From: an uncultured Collinsella sp.
GTDB lineage: Bacteria > Actinomycetota > Coriobacteriia > Coriobacteriales > Coriobacteriaceae
Direction of reading: 5' to 3'
Length of the DNA: 10,454 nucleotides
NCBI GenBank assembly: GCA_902482615.1
Contig: CABTAA010000041.1
Location: 1-10,454, forward strand
Shown in pieces: positions 1 through 6,533 of the stretch (positions are counted from its first letter, which is position 1; each line of letters starts with the position of its first letter). A program made the translations under genes and the position numbers. Under the pieces are notes generated by a model. That model searched no databases, had not been told where the DNA came from, and saw only the letters and a list, made by a program, of their open reading frames with translations.

Positions 1-306
1 CGAGGCCTATCGGCAGGACCCGAAGTGCCCGGGTTGCGGCGCCCGCAGCGCTTGGAGGGACGGCTCAGGAAGCTGCTGCCGAAGGGCCGGGAGCTCAGGT
101 TCGACCGGCTCGCGCCGGCCGACCTCGCGCTCGCGATGTCGCACGTGGATAGGCGCGGGAGGGGCCGTTCGACTGAGCCTGGGAAGCGGAGCCGAGGGGC
201 TGGCGAAGCACGGCCCAGGACCCGTCGAAACACATCCCCACCGTTCCTTCAACTGGGGAAGCGACGGCCCGGGGCCGCCTCGCACGGTCCAGGGCCGTTC
301 GGCTAG
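1..306. other. GC-rich stretch with imperfect repeats, no supported gene
   Basis: This stretch is much richer in G and C than the sequence that follows, and the change is sharp near 305. Frame 2 from base 2 reads a short zinc-ribbon-like peptide (EAYRQDPKCPGCGARSAWRDG, shown here up to about base 64). This might be the N-terminal end of a decayed transposase cut by the window edge, but the reading frame then becomes low-complexity. Open frames exist on both strands, yet they are Arg/Gly/Pro-rich and typical of chance ORFs in GC-rich DNA. Imperfect repeats are visible: 209-227 and 283-301 share 15 of 19 bases, and GGGCCGTTCG occurs at 162-171 and 292-301. I do not assign a function. Confidence 0.35.
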
Positions 307-541
307 GTGCGGAAACGCGCTATCCGTTCAAAGTGCTCGCTGGGGCTGAAAATCAACCTACAAAAACAAAGGCATTTGCGTATTCCGACCGAGAGAAAAC
401 GCGTCCACGTGTCATCTCATAGTCCGCGTAGGCACTTCCCTGTAGGCTTTTCCCTGTATGACGTTTATGAACGTTTCAGGCACCGCATGGTCCCGCGCTT
501 AGTCTTTCCCTTAAATAAGCGCTTCGAGTATAGCAAGAGAT

Positions 542-570
542 TTGCCAGCCTTCTTGCATGCTACTGGCAA
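542..570. repeat. Inverted repeat TTGCCAG-N15-CTGGCAA
   Basis: The arms 542-548 and 564-570 are perfect 7-base reverse complements with a 15-base spacer. This could be a two-half-site operator (centre-to-centre about 22 bases, two helical turns) or an RNA hairpin. It lies in a stretch without a supported gene, and no T-run follows it, so it is not an obvious terminator. Confidence 0.4.
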
Positions 571-636
571 CACAGCTGTAGCGGATGTGATTTGCCCCCG
601 GTTAACACCCTATTTCAACCTACGATAGATCATTCT

Positions 637-656
637 GCCCCGAGACGTCTCGAGGC
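637..656. repeat. Near-perfect 20-base palindrome centred on GACGTC
   Basis: The core CGAGACGTCTCG (641-652) is a perfect 12-base palindrome, and GCC (637-639) / GGC (654-656) extend it with one mismatched pair. It has no loop, so it suits a symmetric protein-binding site better than an RNA hairpin. It lies about 170 bases upstream of the HEPN-like gene. Function unknown. Confidence 0.35.
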
Positions 657-776
657 TGTTGACCATGCAGAGGGTTCCGAGGAAACCGTCAATTTATGGA
701 ACATATTATTTGTTATCCGCTAATAGTTGTACGAAATGCTGTATGCGTCTATACCAAATGGTAGACAAGTATTCGT

Positions 777-812
777 TATAATTGAATCAAATTAATAGCT
801 TTGGCAATTATA
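777..812 (+). promoter_or_regulatory. Promoter -10 box embedded in an inverted repeat, upstream of the HEPN-like gene
   Basis: TATAAT at 777-782 is a perfect -10 box about 40 bases before the ATG at 823. No good -35 box sits at the usual distance. The -10 box is part of TATAATTG (777-784), whose exact reverse complement CAATTATA lies at 805-812, overlapping the start of the ribosome site AGGAG (812-816). A repressor bound to this repeat would cover the promoter, or in RNA it could fold next to the ribosome site. A second possible promoter is TTGTAC (727-732), 17 bases, TATACC (750-755). Confidence 0.5.
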
Positions 813-822
813 GGAGTTCGTT

Positions 823-1329
823 ATGCTGGAGTACATTGAAGATGCACGCAGAGCACTAAAAGCTAAAGCTTATTATTCAGCTCTATGTTTTTCTCTCACG
901 CTGCCAGACGTCTGCGCTCAAGTCGAGTATCCAAACGAAAAAACAGTAAGAGTTCGGTACAGCCGTTGGATCAACCAATTTGTTGACACTTCAGCTTTTA
1001 TTCATGACCAAAGTATGCTAAACGGAAATGATTTCGGAAAGTTCATCTATAAATTACGTTGCTCAATTGTTCACAGCGGCAATTTGGATCTCAATTTGAA
1101 ATCTGGGCACGAAGTCAACTTCCAGCTAATAAATCCAGACTTTGGAGACGGAAGGCCTTTAGCGATTAATATAGACGCTGACAATCCAATTATCGAATTA
1201 CCCATTTGCGACCTAATCACTGAGCTACTTGATAGCGTTGAAGACTACTATTCCTCGCAAAATGATAAGACGCAATTTGCAAAACACTTTGTTAACCTAA
1301 TAGATCCATTAATTATTGTAAAAGACTAG
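823..1329 (+). CDS. HEPN-like hypothetical protein with R-x4-H motif
   Basis: A 168-residue protein of a family I recognise only as an uncharacterised small bacterial protein. The signature is RCSIVH at residues 79-84 within YKLRCSIVHSGN. This matches the R-x4-H motif of HEPN domains, many of which are RNases in toxin-antitoxin, abortive-infection or CRISPR systems. The N-terminal third is helical-looking (DARRALKAKAYYSALCFSLTLPDVCAQ, shown only as a guide to position 7-33) and the C-terminal half is acidic. There is no signal peptide or membrane segment. ATG 823 is chosen because AGGAG lies 6 bases upstream. The gene is AT-rich with TTA/ATA/AAT codons, unlike the GT genes, which suggests acquisition by transfer. 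It stands alone on the + strand and converges with the ATPase patch. A role in defence is inference; RNase activity is not shown, since R-x4-H occurs in inactive HEPN proteins too. Confidence 0.7.
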   Translation: MLEYIEDARRALKAKAYYSALCFSLTLPDVCAQVEYPNEKTVRVRYSRWINQFVDTSAFIHDQSMLNGNDFGKFIYKLRCSIVHSGNLDLNLKSGHEVNFQLINPDFGDGRPLAINIDADNPIIELPICDLITELLDSVEDYYSSQNDKTQFAKHFVNLIDPLIIVKD

Positions 1330-1373
1330 CCCGAAGGGCTAACGACTCGTCACCGTTACAGGCTCGTTAGCCC
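1328..1373. terminator. Hairpin between convergent genes, possible bidirectional terminator
   Basis: GGGCTAACGA (1336-1345) is the exact reverse complement of TCGTTAGCCC (1364-1373), giving a 10-bp stem with an 18-base loop directly after the stop codon at 1327-1329. A competing small hairpin AGCCC-GAA-GGGCT (1328-1340) uses the same GGGCT. On the + strand the stem runs into a C-run (CCCCCCC) and not a T-run, so it is not a textbook intrinsic terminator. Its place between converging genes still makes transcript ending the simplest role. Confidence 0.5.
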
Positions 1374-1436
1374 CCCCTATTTCTCAATGTCTTTCATATC
1401 AACAGACGGCCAACTCCCGAAGGACATTTCAGCAAT

Positions 1437-1636
1437 CTAAAGCGCAAAGTACTCGCTTTCTGAGCTGAGGTTTGAGTTAAGCCATGGATCCTTGCCAACA
1501 AAGTACTCGGGCCAGCGTTGCATTAAGAGAGCCAGCTCGCACTTCCAGCGGCGCAGCTTTTCCTCATTGGCCTCTTCCCTGCCGCGCGAGGTGAACTCGT
1601 AGTGATACATCTCGGCATAGGGCGTAAAGATGGTGA
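1437..1636 (-). pseudogene. Truncated 3' end of a tandem-domain GT2 gene
   Basis: Read on the minus strand, the last 65 codons (from TIFTPYAEMYHYEF to SESEYFAL) match the last 65 residues of the large GT at 2967-5453 at 51 positions. Within this, 1551-1630 and 3081-3160 agree at 77 of 80 bases. Homology stops abruptly near 1636, 17 bases after the ATPase stop codon, so everything upstream of this tail, including both catalytic domains, is absent. An open frame from ATG 1682 runs through it, but that start lies inside the ATPase gene and its first 15 or so residues are unrelated. It is best read as a remnant of a second GT copy or a duplicated 3' end left by recombination. No function is expected from this C-terminal tail alone. 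Confidence 0.85.
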
Positions 1637-1653
1637 CGTCGTCCTCTCTCGAC

Positions 1654-2757
1654 CTAGAACCGTTCGAGAATCTCCTCGGCATTCTCTCGCAGATAGATAT
1701 CTAGGTCCGGCACGGCAAACTGCACATAGCCTCTCTGTGGTGCCTGAATAACCTCTCTTTGTAGCAATTTGGCCCTAATAGAGCTGATCTCATTGGTCTT
1801 TTTGCCCATGCGCTTAGCAATCTCGGCTGATTTGGATTGTTGTTTATCCTCGCACATGGCCAAAAGGTATTTGATATCGTTGAGCCCCAGTCCAGAAATC
1901 GCGGGCTCGTGAACAACATCGTGAAAACGAGCTTCTGCCAGCGCAATGCCTTCGGTAACGTCGCGCTCGCTCACGATGGCACTTTTGGCACGATGCAAGT
2001 TGGCGCGCTGCCAAATGGAGTAACCGACCAGTTGCACCAGATAGGCATAGCCCTTAGTGGCCTTAGCGGCTCTCGACAGAAGATCGTCCTCTATGGTCAA
2101 GCCAGTCGCGACAAAGCTGTCGCCCATAGAGAGCGCCACCTCCACCCGGTTGATAGGCGCCAGGTCTTCGGGGAGGGCACGACGCAAGAACGTAAGCGCC
2201 TTGCCGTTAATAAGATCCATAACACCGGCGGGTAAACCGGCAAAGGCAAGTGCGATATCTACTCTTTCCCCTATCAAAAGCTGAACCGTAGACGCAATGT
2301 CGCGCATATCGTCAATCGGGGCGTCCTGAACTTCATCGATGGCAATAAAAAGACCCTTGGATGACTTCGCTGCCGAACTCAGCAACTTTCTAAGGCTCGG
2401 TTCTTTGGGTGCAACGTCAACTTTCGCGGAAACAAAGCCGGCGTTTACGCCGACCGAAGCATTGGCCGCAAGGGAAGAATCAGCAACCTGATCCCTCAAG
2501 TCCAGCAATAGGTTAGGGCCAGCAGAAACAATAGCGGTCTTCCAACCAAGCTCTCGCGCACGATCCCTAAGGTCGCAGAGCAAAACAGTTTTTCCGGAGC
2601 CCCTCGGTCCAGCAATGCGCATGAGCCTCGCAGGTGCACCAATTCCCGCATTCAAACTCTCGGAAAACTCAAGGGAGATATCATCGCGACCAATTATGCG
2701 CGGAGGCTCAGCGCCGGCAGTGGGACGAAAGGGGTTATGGAATGCTGTGACGCTCAC
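1654..2757 (-). CDS. AAA+ ATPase with C-terminal winged-helix-like region
   Basis: A 367-residue cytoplasmic P-loop protein. Walker A is GPRGSGKT at 50-57, Walker B is LFIAIDE at 136-142 with a following VQD, and a sensor-1-like strand is at 168-175 (IALAFAGL). KGYAYLVQLVGY at 235-246 resembles the lid region of Orc1/Cdc6-like and related AAA ATPases. Residues about 290-367 (LNDIKYLLA, then EIAKRMGKKTNEISSIRAKL) look like a winged helix that could bind DNA. I recognise this layout as a common stand-alone ATP-binding protein of Actinobacteria with no settled role. GTG 2757 is chosen because AAAGG lies 7 bases upstream. The gene is less GC-rich than the GT genes, and it sits between two copies of the large GT's 3' end. 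It could be co-transcribed from the GT operon or use its own AT-rich promoter. Defence or mobile-element roles are possible but unproven. Confidence 0.8.
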   Translation of the reverse strand: MSVTAFHNPFRPTAGAEPPRIIGRDDISLEFSESLNAGIGAPARLMRIAGPRGSGKTVLLCDLRDRARELGWKTAIVSAGPNLLLDLRDQVADSSLAANASVGVNAGFVSAKVDVAPKEPSLRKLLSSAAKSSKGLFIAIDEVQDAPIDDMRDIASTVQLLIGERVDIALAFAGLPAGVMDLINGKALTFLRRALPEDLAPINRVEVALSMGDSFVATGLTIEDDLLSRAAKATKGYAYLVQLVGYSIWQRANLHRAKSAIVSERDVTEGIALAEARFHDVVHEPAISGLGLNDIKYLLAMCEDKQQSKSAEIAKRMGKKTNEISSIRAKLLQREVIQAPQRGYVQFAVPDLDIYLRENAEEILERF

Positions 2758-2966
2758 TTGTTCGCCTTTCTGGGGGTCTATTAACAGTCAATCATTGCTT
2801 AAGTATTTATCGTAGACTATATCGGATAGTATCGAGTTATATAAGTTTGTATAAACTTATCGCGAAAGTATCGAGCTTTCGTAATTTATCTTAGCAAGTA
2901 GTCCAACGCTGCTTTCTTCCAAGCTCATAGCGAAAGAAAGTTAAGGACTTCCTAAAAACCATTGCC
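2758..2966 (-). promoter_or_regulatory. AT-rich, repeat-rich leader of the ATPase gene
   Basis: This 209-base gap separates the large GT gene from the ATPase. TATCG (CGATA on the ATPase coding strand) occurs five times, at 2808, 2820, 2830, 2858 and 2869, with several spacings of 10-12 bases, close to one helical turn. It also holds a 20-base inverted repeat ATAAGTTT-GTAT-AAACTTAT (2841-2860) and CGAAAG-N7-CTTTCG (2863-2881). On the minus strand TATAGT (2816-2821) is a plausible -10 box, without a clear -35. I see no convincing terminator for the GT operon here; CTTTCTT/AAGAAAG (2912-2918/2934-2940) is only a weak A/T-rich stem. An autoregulated promoter is a reasonable inference. Confidence 0.45.
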
Positions 2967-5453
2967 TTAGACAGAGAAATACTCGCTCTCAGCGGATAAG
3001 TTCGGCCCCAGCCACGGATCGCCCGTCAAGAAGAACTCCGGCCAGCGCTGCATGAACAGCGCCTGCTCGCGTTTCCATCTGCGCAGCTTTTCCTCGTTGG
3101 CCTCTTCCCTGCCGCGCGAGGTGAACTCGTAGTGATACAGCTCAGCATAGGGCGTAAAGACGGTGCGGTAGCCAGCCTCCCACACGCGCAGGCAAAAGTC
3201 TGCGTCGTTAAAGCCGACGGCAAATTCCTCGTTGTAGCCTCCGACTTGCTCAAATACGTCGCGTCGGACCATCTGGCAGGCACCCGTTACGGCACTAAAG
3301 TTGCCCGGTCGTACGGCACGGGCAAGATAGCCATCGCGCTTTGCCGAGAAATCCTGGTTGGCATGGGCAAGTGCGCCACGCACGCCAACCAATATGCCAG
3401 CGTGTTGCACCAGATGATCGGCAAAGTAGAGCTTAGCACCCACCACGCCCGCATCGGGGCGTTGCAGATAACCCATCATCTCTTCGATAAAGTCGGCGCT
3501 TATGACCTCGGTATCGTTGTTCAGCAGCAACAGGTAGTCGCCCTTGGCATGCTCCACACCAAAATTGATGATCTGAGAGTAATTGAACTCCCCCGGCCAG
3601 TACACAACGCGTGCGGCACCCTTGCCGCCAGATGCAGCCGCCACGCGCTCCGGCAGGGTTTCGTAATACGCAAAGGTCTCCGGATCTTCGCTGTTGTTCT
3701 CCACCAAGACAATCTCGTAATTGGTATACGTGGCCTTCTGGGCGATCGACATCACACAGGCATCGAGCGTCTCAATGTGATCCTTGGTGGGAATCACAAT
3801 ACTCACCAGCGACGCAGGCTCCGGCAGCGCATAACGCATGCGATAGACAAACGGCGTCTCGGTCTCCTCGACCGTTCCGCGAACGCCCAGCGACTCAAAG
3901 TGGCGCTGCAGCGCAAGGCGCCCGGCCTCGATGGCATACGGCTTGCTGTCGGCAGAACCGTCGGCGGTGGAACCGGGGTGCACACGCCAGTGATACAGCA
4001 CGTGGGCAATATGCTCAAAGCGTGCGCCCGATTCAAGGCAGCGAAGCGTCAGATCATAATCCTGGGCGCCCGCGACGTCTTCCGGCGACATGCCAATGCG
4101 ATCGATAAGCGCCTTCTCTACCATCAGAAAATGCGTCACGCAGTTATGGCTATAGAGCAGGTCAACGTTGAGCCGCGTCTTAAAGACCGGCTGACCCCAC
4201 TCCCCCGTTTTCTGGAACATGTCCTCGTCACAGAACAGGACCTGCGGACGCTCCCCCTCTGCCGCTTTGTTCAAAGCGGCGACATAGTGGAACAACGCAT
4301 CCGGCTCCAAGATGTCATCGTGGTCCAAAAATGCGATGTAGTCGCCCGTCGCTTGCTCAATACCCGCGTTGGTGTTGACCACGATGCCGCCGTTACCGGG
4401 CAGCTCAATGCGACGAATCCGCTCGTCATTGGCGTCGGCCGCAAGATTGGACACCGCGTCCCATTCGGGCGAGGCGTCCATAAGCAGCAGTTCCCAGTTG
4501 TCATAGCTCTGGGCTAGCACCGAGTCCAGCAGCTCGCGTAGGTAGACCCGATCGGTCTTATAGCACGGCACCACAATGCTCACGAGCGGCCTATAGGCAA
4601 ATGCCGCCGAAGCGACACGCTGGCGCGCCAAATCACCCGGCTTTGCGCGATGCTGCTCAAACCAACGTCGATAAGCGGCGTCGTCCGCGCGTGCATCCTT
4701 CATGCGATTCCAGCTGTCGTCGACCATGCCGTTGTACAGACGACCATCCATGGCGCAAAATCCGTTCTGGATTTGGCCCGTGGGATCAGCCGCAATCGCG
4801 ACAAAATCGCGTATATCCTGAGGCATCTCCACGCTTAGATACGTTTTATTGACACGACATCCGTTTTGCTGGAGAACATCGACCTGCGACTCAAACACAT
4901 GCACGGTGGCATCAATCGCATTCATGCGCGTATCGAAAATCTGGAGCTCAGGGGCGCACTGGGGATCTCCCGCCCACTTGACCTCATAGCGCCAGACGAC
5001 GCCCTCATCTGCCGGTAAATACCGAACGGCATCGATCTCGTAGCGACCGCAGCATTCGCCACGCTGCGCGTCGCGGATAAGCGCGCACAGCGCAGGCTTT
5101 GCTTTGTAGTTAATCTTAGATTCCAACTTGGCAATACGACTATCAAGGCGAATAGAGCCCAGCCTTTTGCCGCCGGACGCAAATGAGACGTCAATTGTAG
5201 AGCCGTCCATAAACGGAAGCACCAAGACGACGAGCTCGCGCTCATAATCGGCAACGGAGGGACAAAGCGCCAGTATACGACCATGATCGACCGACAGCGC
5301 CAGCGCCGGCACGCTTACATCATTGGTTGTCGCGTGAGCAAAGGCCTGGGGACCCTCCTGTTCAATAAGCCCTGCGATATCCTGGCCGACAAAGCGAAGC
5401 AACACAAACAGACGGCCCTGACTGCGGCAAAGCGCCAAACGCTTGATACTCAT
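2967..5453 (-). CDS. Tandem-domain family 2 glycosyltransferase
   Basis: An 828-residue protein with two GT-A (family 2) domains. Residues 1-287 form an N-terminal region I cannot assign. Domain 1 (about 288-545) opens with VSIVVPCYKT (291-300), has FLDHDD (375-380) as the metal/nucleotide-binding D-x-D, QDYDL (464-468) as the likely catalytic-base segment, and YHWRVHPGSTA (487-497). Domain 2 (about 548-775) opens with LVSIVIPTKD (549-558), has LLNNDTEV (643-650) in the D-x-D position, and GFNDADFCLR (747-756). This is the layout of large rhamnan/O-antigen-type GT2 enzymes that add two sugars in sequence; donor and acceptor are not readable here. ATG 5453 directly abuts the upstream stop (TAG then ATG), with GAGAGGTG as ribosome site inside the upstream gene, so translation is probably coupled. 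It is the last gene of the five-GT operon, and a tail copy lies at 1437-1636. Confidence 0.9.
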   Translation of the reverse strand: MSIKRLALCRSQGRLFVLLRFVGQDIAGLIEQEGPQAFAHATTNDVSVPALALSVDHGRILALCPSVADYERELVVLVLPFMDGSTIDVSFASGGKRLGSIRLDSRIAKLESKINYKAKPALCALIRDAQRGECCGRYEIDAVRYLPADEGVVWRYEVKWAGDPQCAPELQIFDTRMNAIDATVHVFESQVDVLQQNGCRVNKTYLSVEMPQDIRDFVAIAADPTGQIQNGFCAMDGRLYNGMVDDSWNRMKDARADDAAYRRWFEQHRAKPGDLARQRVASAAFAYRPLVSIVVPCYKTDRVYLRELLDSVLAQSYDNWELLLMDASPEWDAVSNLAADANDERIRRIELPGNGGIVVNTNAGIEQATGDYIAFLDHDDILEPDALFHYVAALNKAAEGERPQVLFCDEDMFQKTGEWGQPVFKTRLNVDLLYSHNCVTHFLMVEKALIDRIGMSPEDVAGAQDYDLTLRCLESGARFEHIAHVLYHWRVHPGSTADGSADSKPYAIEAGRLALQRHFESLGVRGTVEETETPFVYRMRYALPEPASLVSIVIPTKDHIETLDACVMSIAQKATYTNYEIVLVENNSEDPETFAYYETLPERVAAASGGKGAARVVYWPGEFNYSQIINFGVEHAKGDYLLLLNNDTEVISADFIEEMMGYLQRPDAGVVGAKLYFADHLVQHAGILVGVRGALAHANQDFSAKRDGYLARAVRPGNFSAVTGACQMVRRDVFEQVGGYNEEFAVGFNDADFCLRVWEAGYRTVFTPYAELYHYEFTSRGREEANEEKLRRWKREQALFMQRWPEFFLTGDPWLGPNLSAESEYFSV

Positions 5454-6521
5454 CTACACCTCTCGCTTTCCCAGAGCATTCGCGGCCATGCGCTTGCACG
5501 CGCCCAGGCGCCCAAACCTCAAGACGTCGTAATCGAACATGAGCTTTTTGCACGAACGAGCAGCAGGCGCCTTACCGACAAGTGCCGCACGCACCATAGC
5601 GGCAACAGAAGGAGCACATTGTGCGAGCGCGGCATCACTGCCCACGGCAGAACCGTCAAGCGCCGCGGCGACGGCAGCAAACACCTTGCCGCAGCCCGAA
5701 CTCAGCAGCCTGAGCGCATCGTACAGCACCAGATCACACAGGAAGTACGCCAGGTCATCGGCATGCTGGGCATCGAGCCCATCACGGCGCCAATCGGCCA
5801 GCACCGCGGAGTAAATCTTCACGTGTTCCAGCAAGCGCGTCTCGTCGTCATAGCGCATGGTGTCCATGAGCGAGCCCTTGCGTGCCACGCGATAGTCGTA
5901 CAGCTTGTTCGAAAGAAGCGCAGTCTTGCGCGAACGACCGTACACGGCAAAATCGAAGACCTGGTCCTCGCCATACTTAACGGTTTCGTCGAACACGATC
6001 CCGTTGCCCAGCAAGAAGTCACGCTTGCAGGCGGTGCGCCATGCAAAGGGGCGAGATGCTTCCTTAAAAAGCAGGTCGGAACTATAGCCCTCAAACGACA
6101 CATCGCGCGGGCTCAGCACATAGTTAAGCCACGGATACCCCGCCTCCAACGGATACGGGTTTGCGCCAAAGGTCAAAACGTCGCAAACCTCACGCTCAAA
6201 GGCATCAACGATTACGCGGCACGCATCAGACGTAAACCGGTCGTCGGAATCCAAAAACGCCAAGATAGGCGCCGTGGACGCAGCGATGCCCGCATTGCGC
6301 GCGCTCGACAGACCACCGTTGCGCTTATCGACAAGCTTAAAGCGCGCATCCTTTTCGCAATAGGCAGCGGCGATGTCGCGCGAACCATCCGGCGAGCCAT
6401 CGTTAACCAGCACACCTTCCCAATCGGACATATCCTGCGCGAGTAGGGAGTCCAGGCACCATGCCAGGCACTCCTCCACCTTGTAGATGGGAACGACGAC
6501 GGAAATCTTAGGGGTAGCCAT
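5454..6521 (-). CDS. Family 2 glycosyltransferase (B2)
   Basis: A 355-residue GT-A enzyme from ATG 6521. The fold starts with ISVVVPIYK (about 6-14), then VNDGSPDGS (39-47), FLDSDD (89-94) as D-x-D, and KYGEDQVFDF (182-191) as the putative catalytic-base segment. The C-terminal third is helical and Ala/Leu-rich and probably fixes acceptor choice. ATG 6521 is preferred over GTG 6527, because AGGAG (plus-strand CTCCT at 6531-6535) lies 9 bases from the ATG but only 3 from the GTG. That ribosome site overlaps the TAG stop of the preceding GT gene (TAGGAG), so the pair is probably translationally coupled. Its closest relative in the window is the GT at 7727-8767, which shares the GED-VF-FA motif and overall layout. 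Likely membrane-associated role in surface glycan assembly; sugar unknown. Confidence 0.88.
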   Translation of the reverse strand: MATPKISVVVPIYKVEECLAWCLDSLLAQDMSDWEGVLVNDGSPDGSRDIAAAYCEKDARFKLVDKRNGGLSSARNAGIAASTAPILAFLDSDDRFTSDACRVIVDAFEREVCDVLTFGANPYPLEAGYPWLNYVLSPRDVSFEGYSSDLLFKEASRPFAWRTACKRDFLLGNGIVFDETVKYGEDQVFDFAVYGRSRKTALLSNKLYDYRVARKGSLMDTMRYDDETRLLEHVKIYSAVLADWRRDGLDAQHADDLAYFLCDLVLYDALRLLSSGCGKVFAAVAAALDGSAVGSDAALAQCAPSVAAMVRAALVGKAPAARSCKKLMFDYDVLRFGRLGACKRMAANALGKREV

Positions 6522-6533
6522 GGTCACGCGCTC

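Larger units (their letters stand above)
307..822. other. Lower-GC intergenic stretch with inverted repeats
   Basis: I see no gene here that I trust. An open frame from GTG 307 to TAA 723 (138 codons, + strand) has a basic, unpatterned translation with no recognisable motif and no good ribosome site, so I leave it as a doubtful ORF. The stretch does contain structure: the direct repeat TTCCCTGTA twice (437-445 and 450-458), an inverted repeat ACGTT-TATG-AACGT at 461-474, TTGCCAG-N15-CTGGCAA at 542-570, the palindrome CGAGACGTCTCG at 641-652, and TACCA-AA-TGGTA at 752-763 just upstream of the promoter of the next gene. It could be a long regulatory leader, an untranslated RNA or decayed mobile DNA. 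Confidence 0.4.

Noticed and set aside
307..723. Possible 138-codon gene starting at GTG 307
   Set aside because: No convincing ribosome site, no recognisable motif, mixed rare codons and an irregular, basic translation. Kept only as a doubtful ORF within the intergenic entry.
1..822. CRISPR array, tRNA, rRNA or other known RNA gene
   Set aside because: No regularly spaced identical repeats, no cloverleaf with a TTC loop, and no conserved blocks of RNase P RNA, tmRNA or SRP RNA that I could recognise.
1437..1682. 81-codon frame as a functional small gene
   Set aside because: Its start lies inside the ATPase gene, and the conserved part is only the tail of the large GT without any catalytic domain. 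A truncated remnant explains it better.
2882..2966. Intrinsic terminator after the GT operon
   Set aside because: Only weak A/T-rich stems are present (for example CTTTCTT/AAGAAAG), with no GC-rich stem followed by a T-run on the minus strand.
3132..4517. Open frame of 461 codons on the + strand
   Set aside because: It is antisense to the large tandem-domain GT gene. The translation is unpatterned and rich in His/Arg/Ile, as expected for a shadow frame.
5283..6446. Open frame of 387 codons on the + strand
   Set aside because: It is antisense across the B2 GT and the start of the large GT, whose motifs and ribosome sites are on the other strand.
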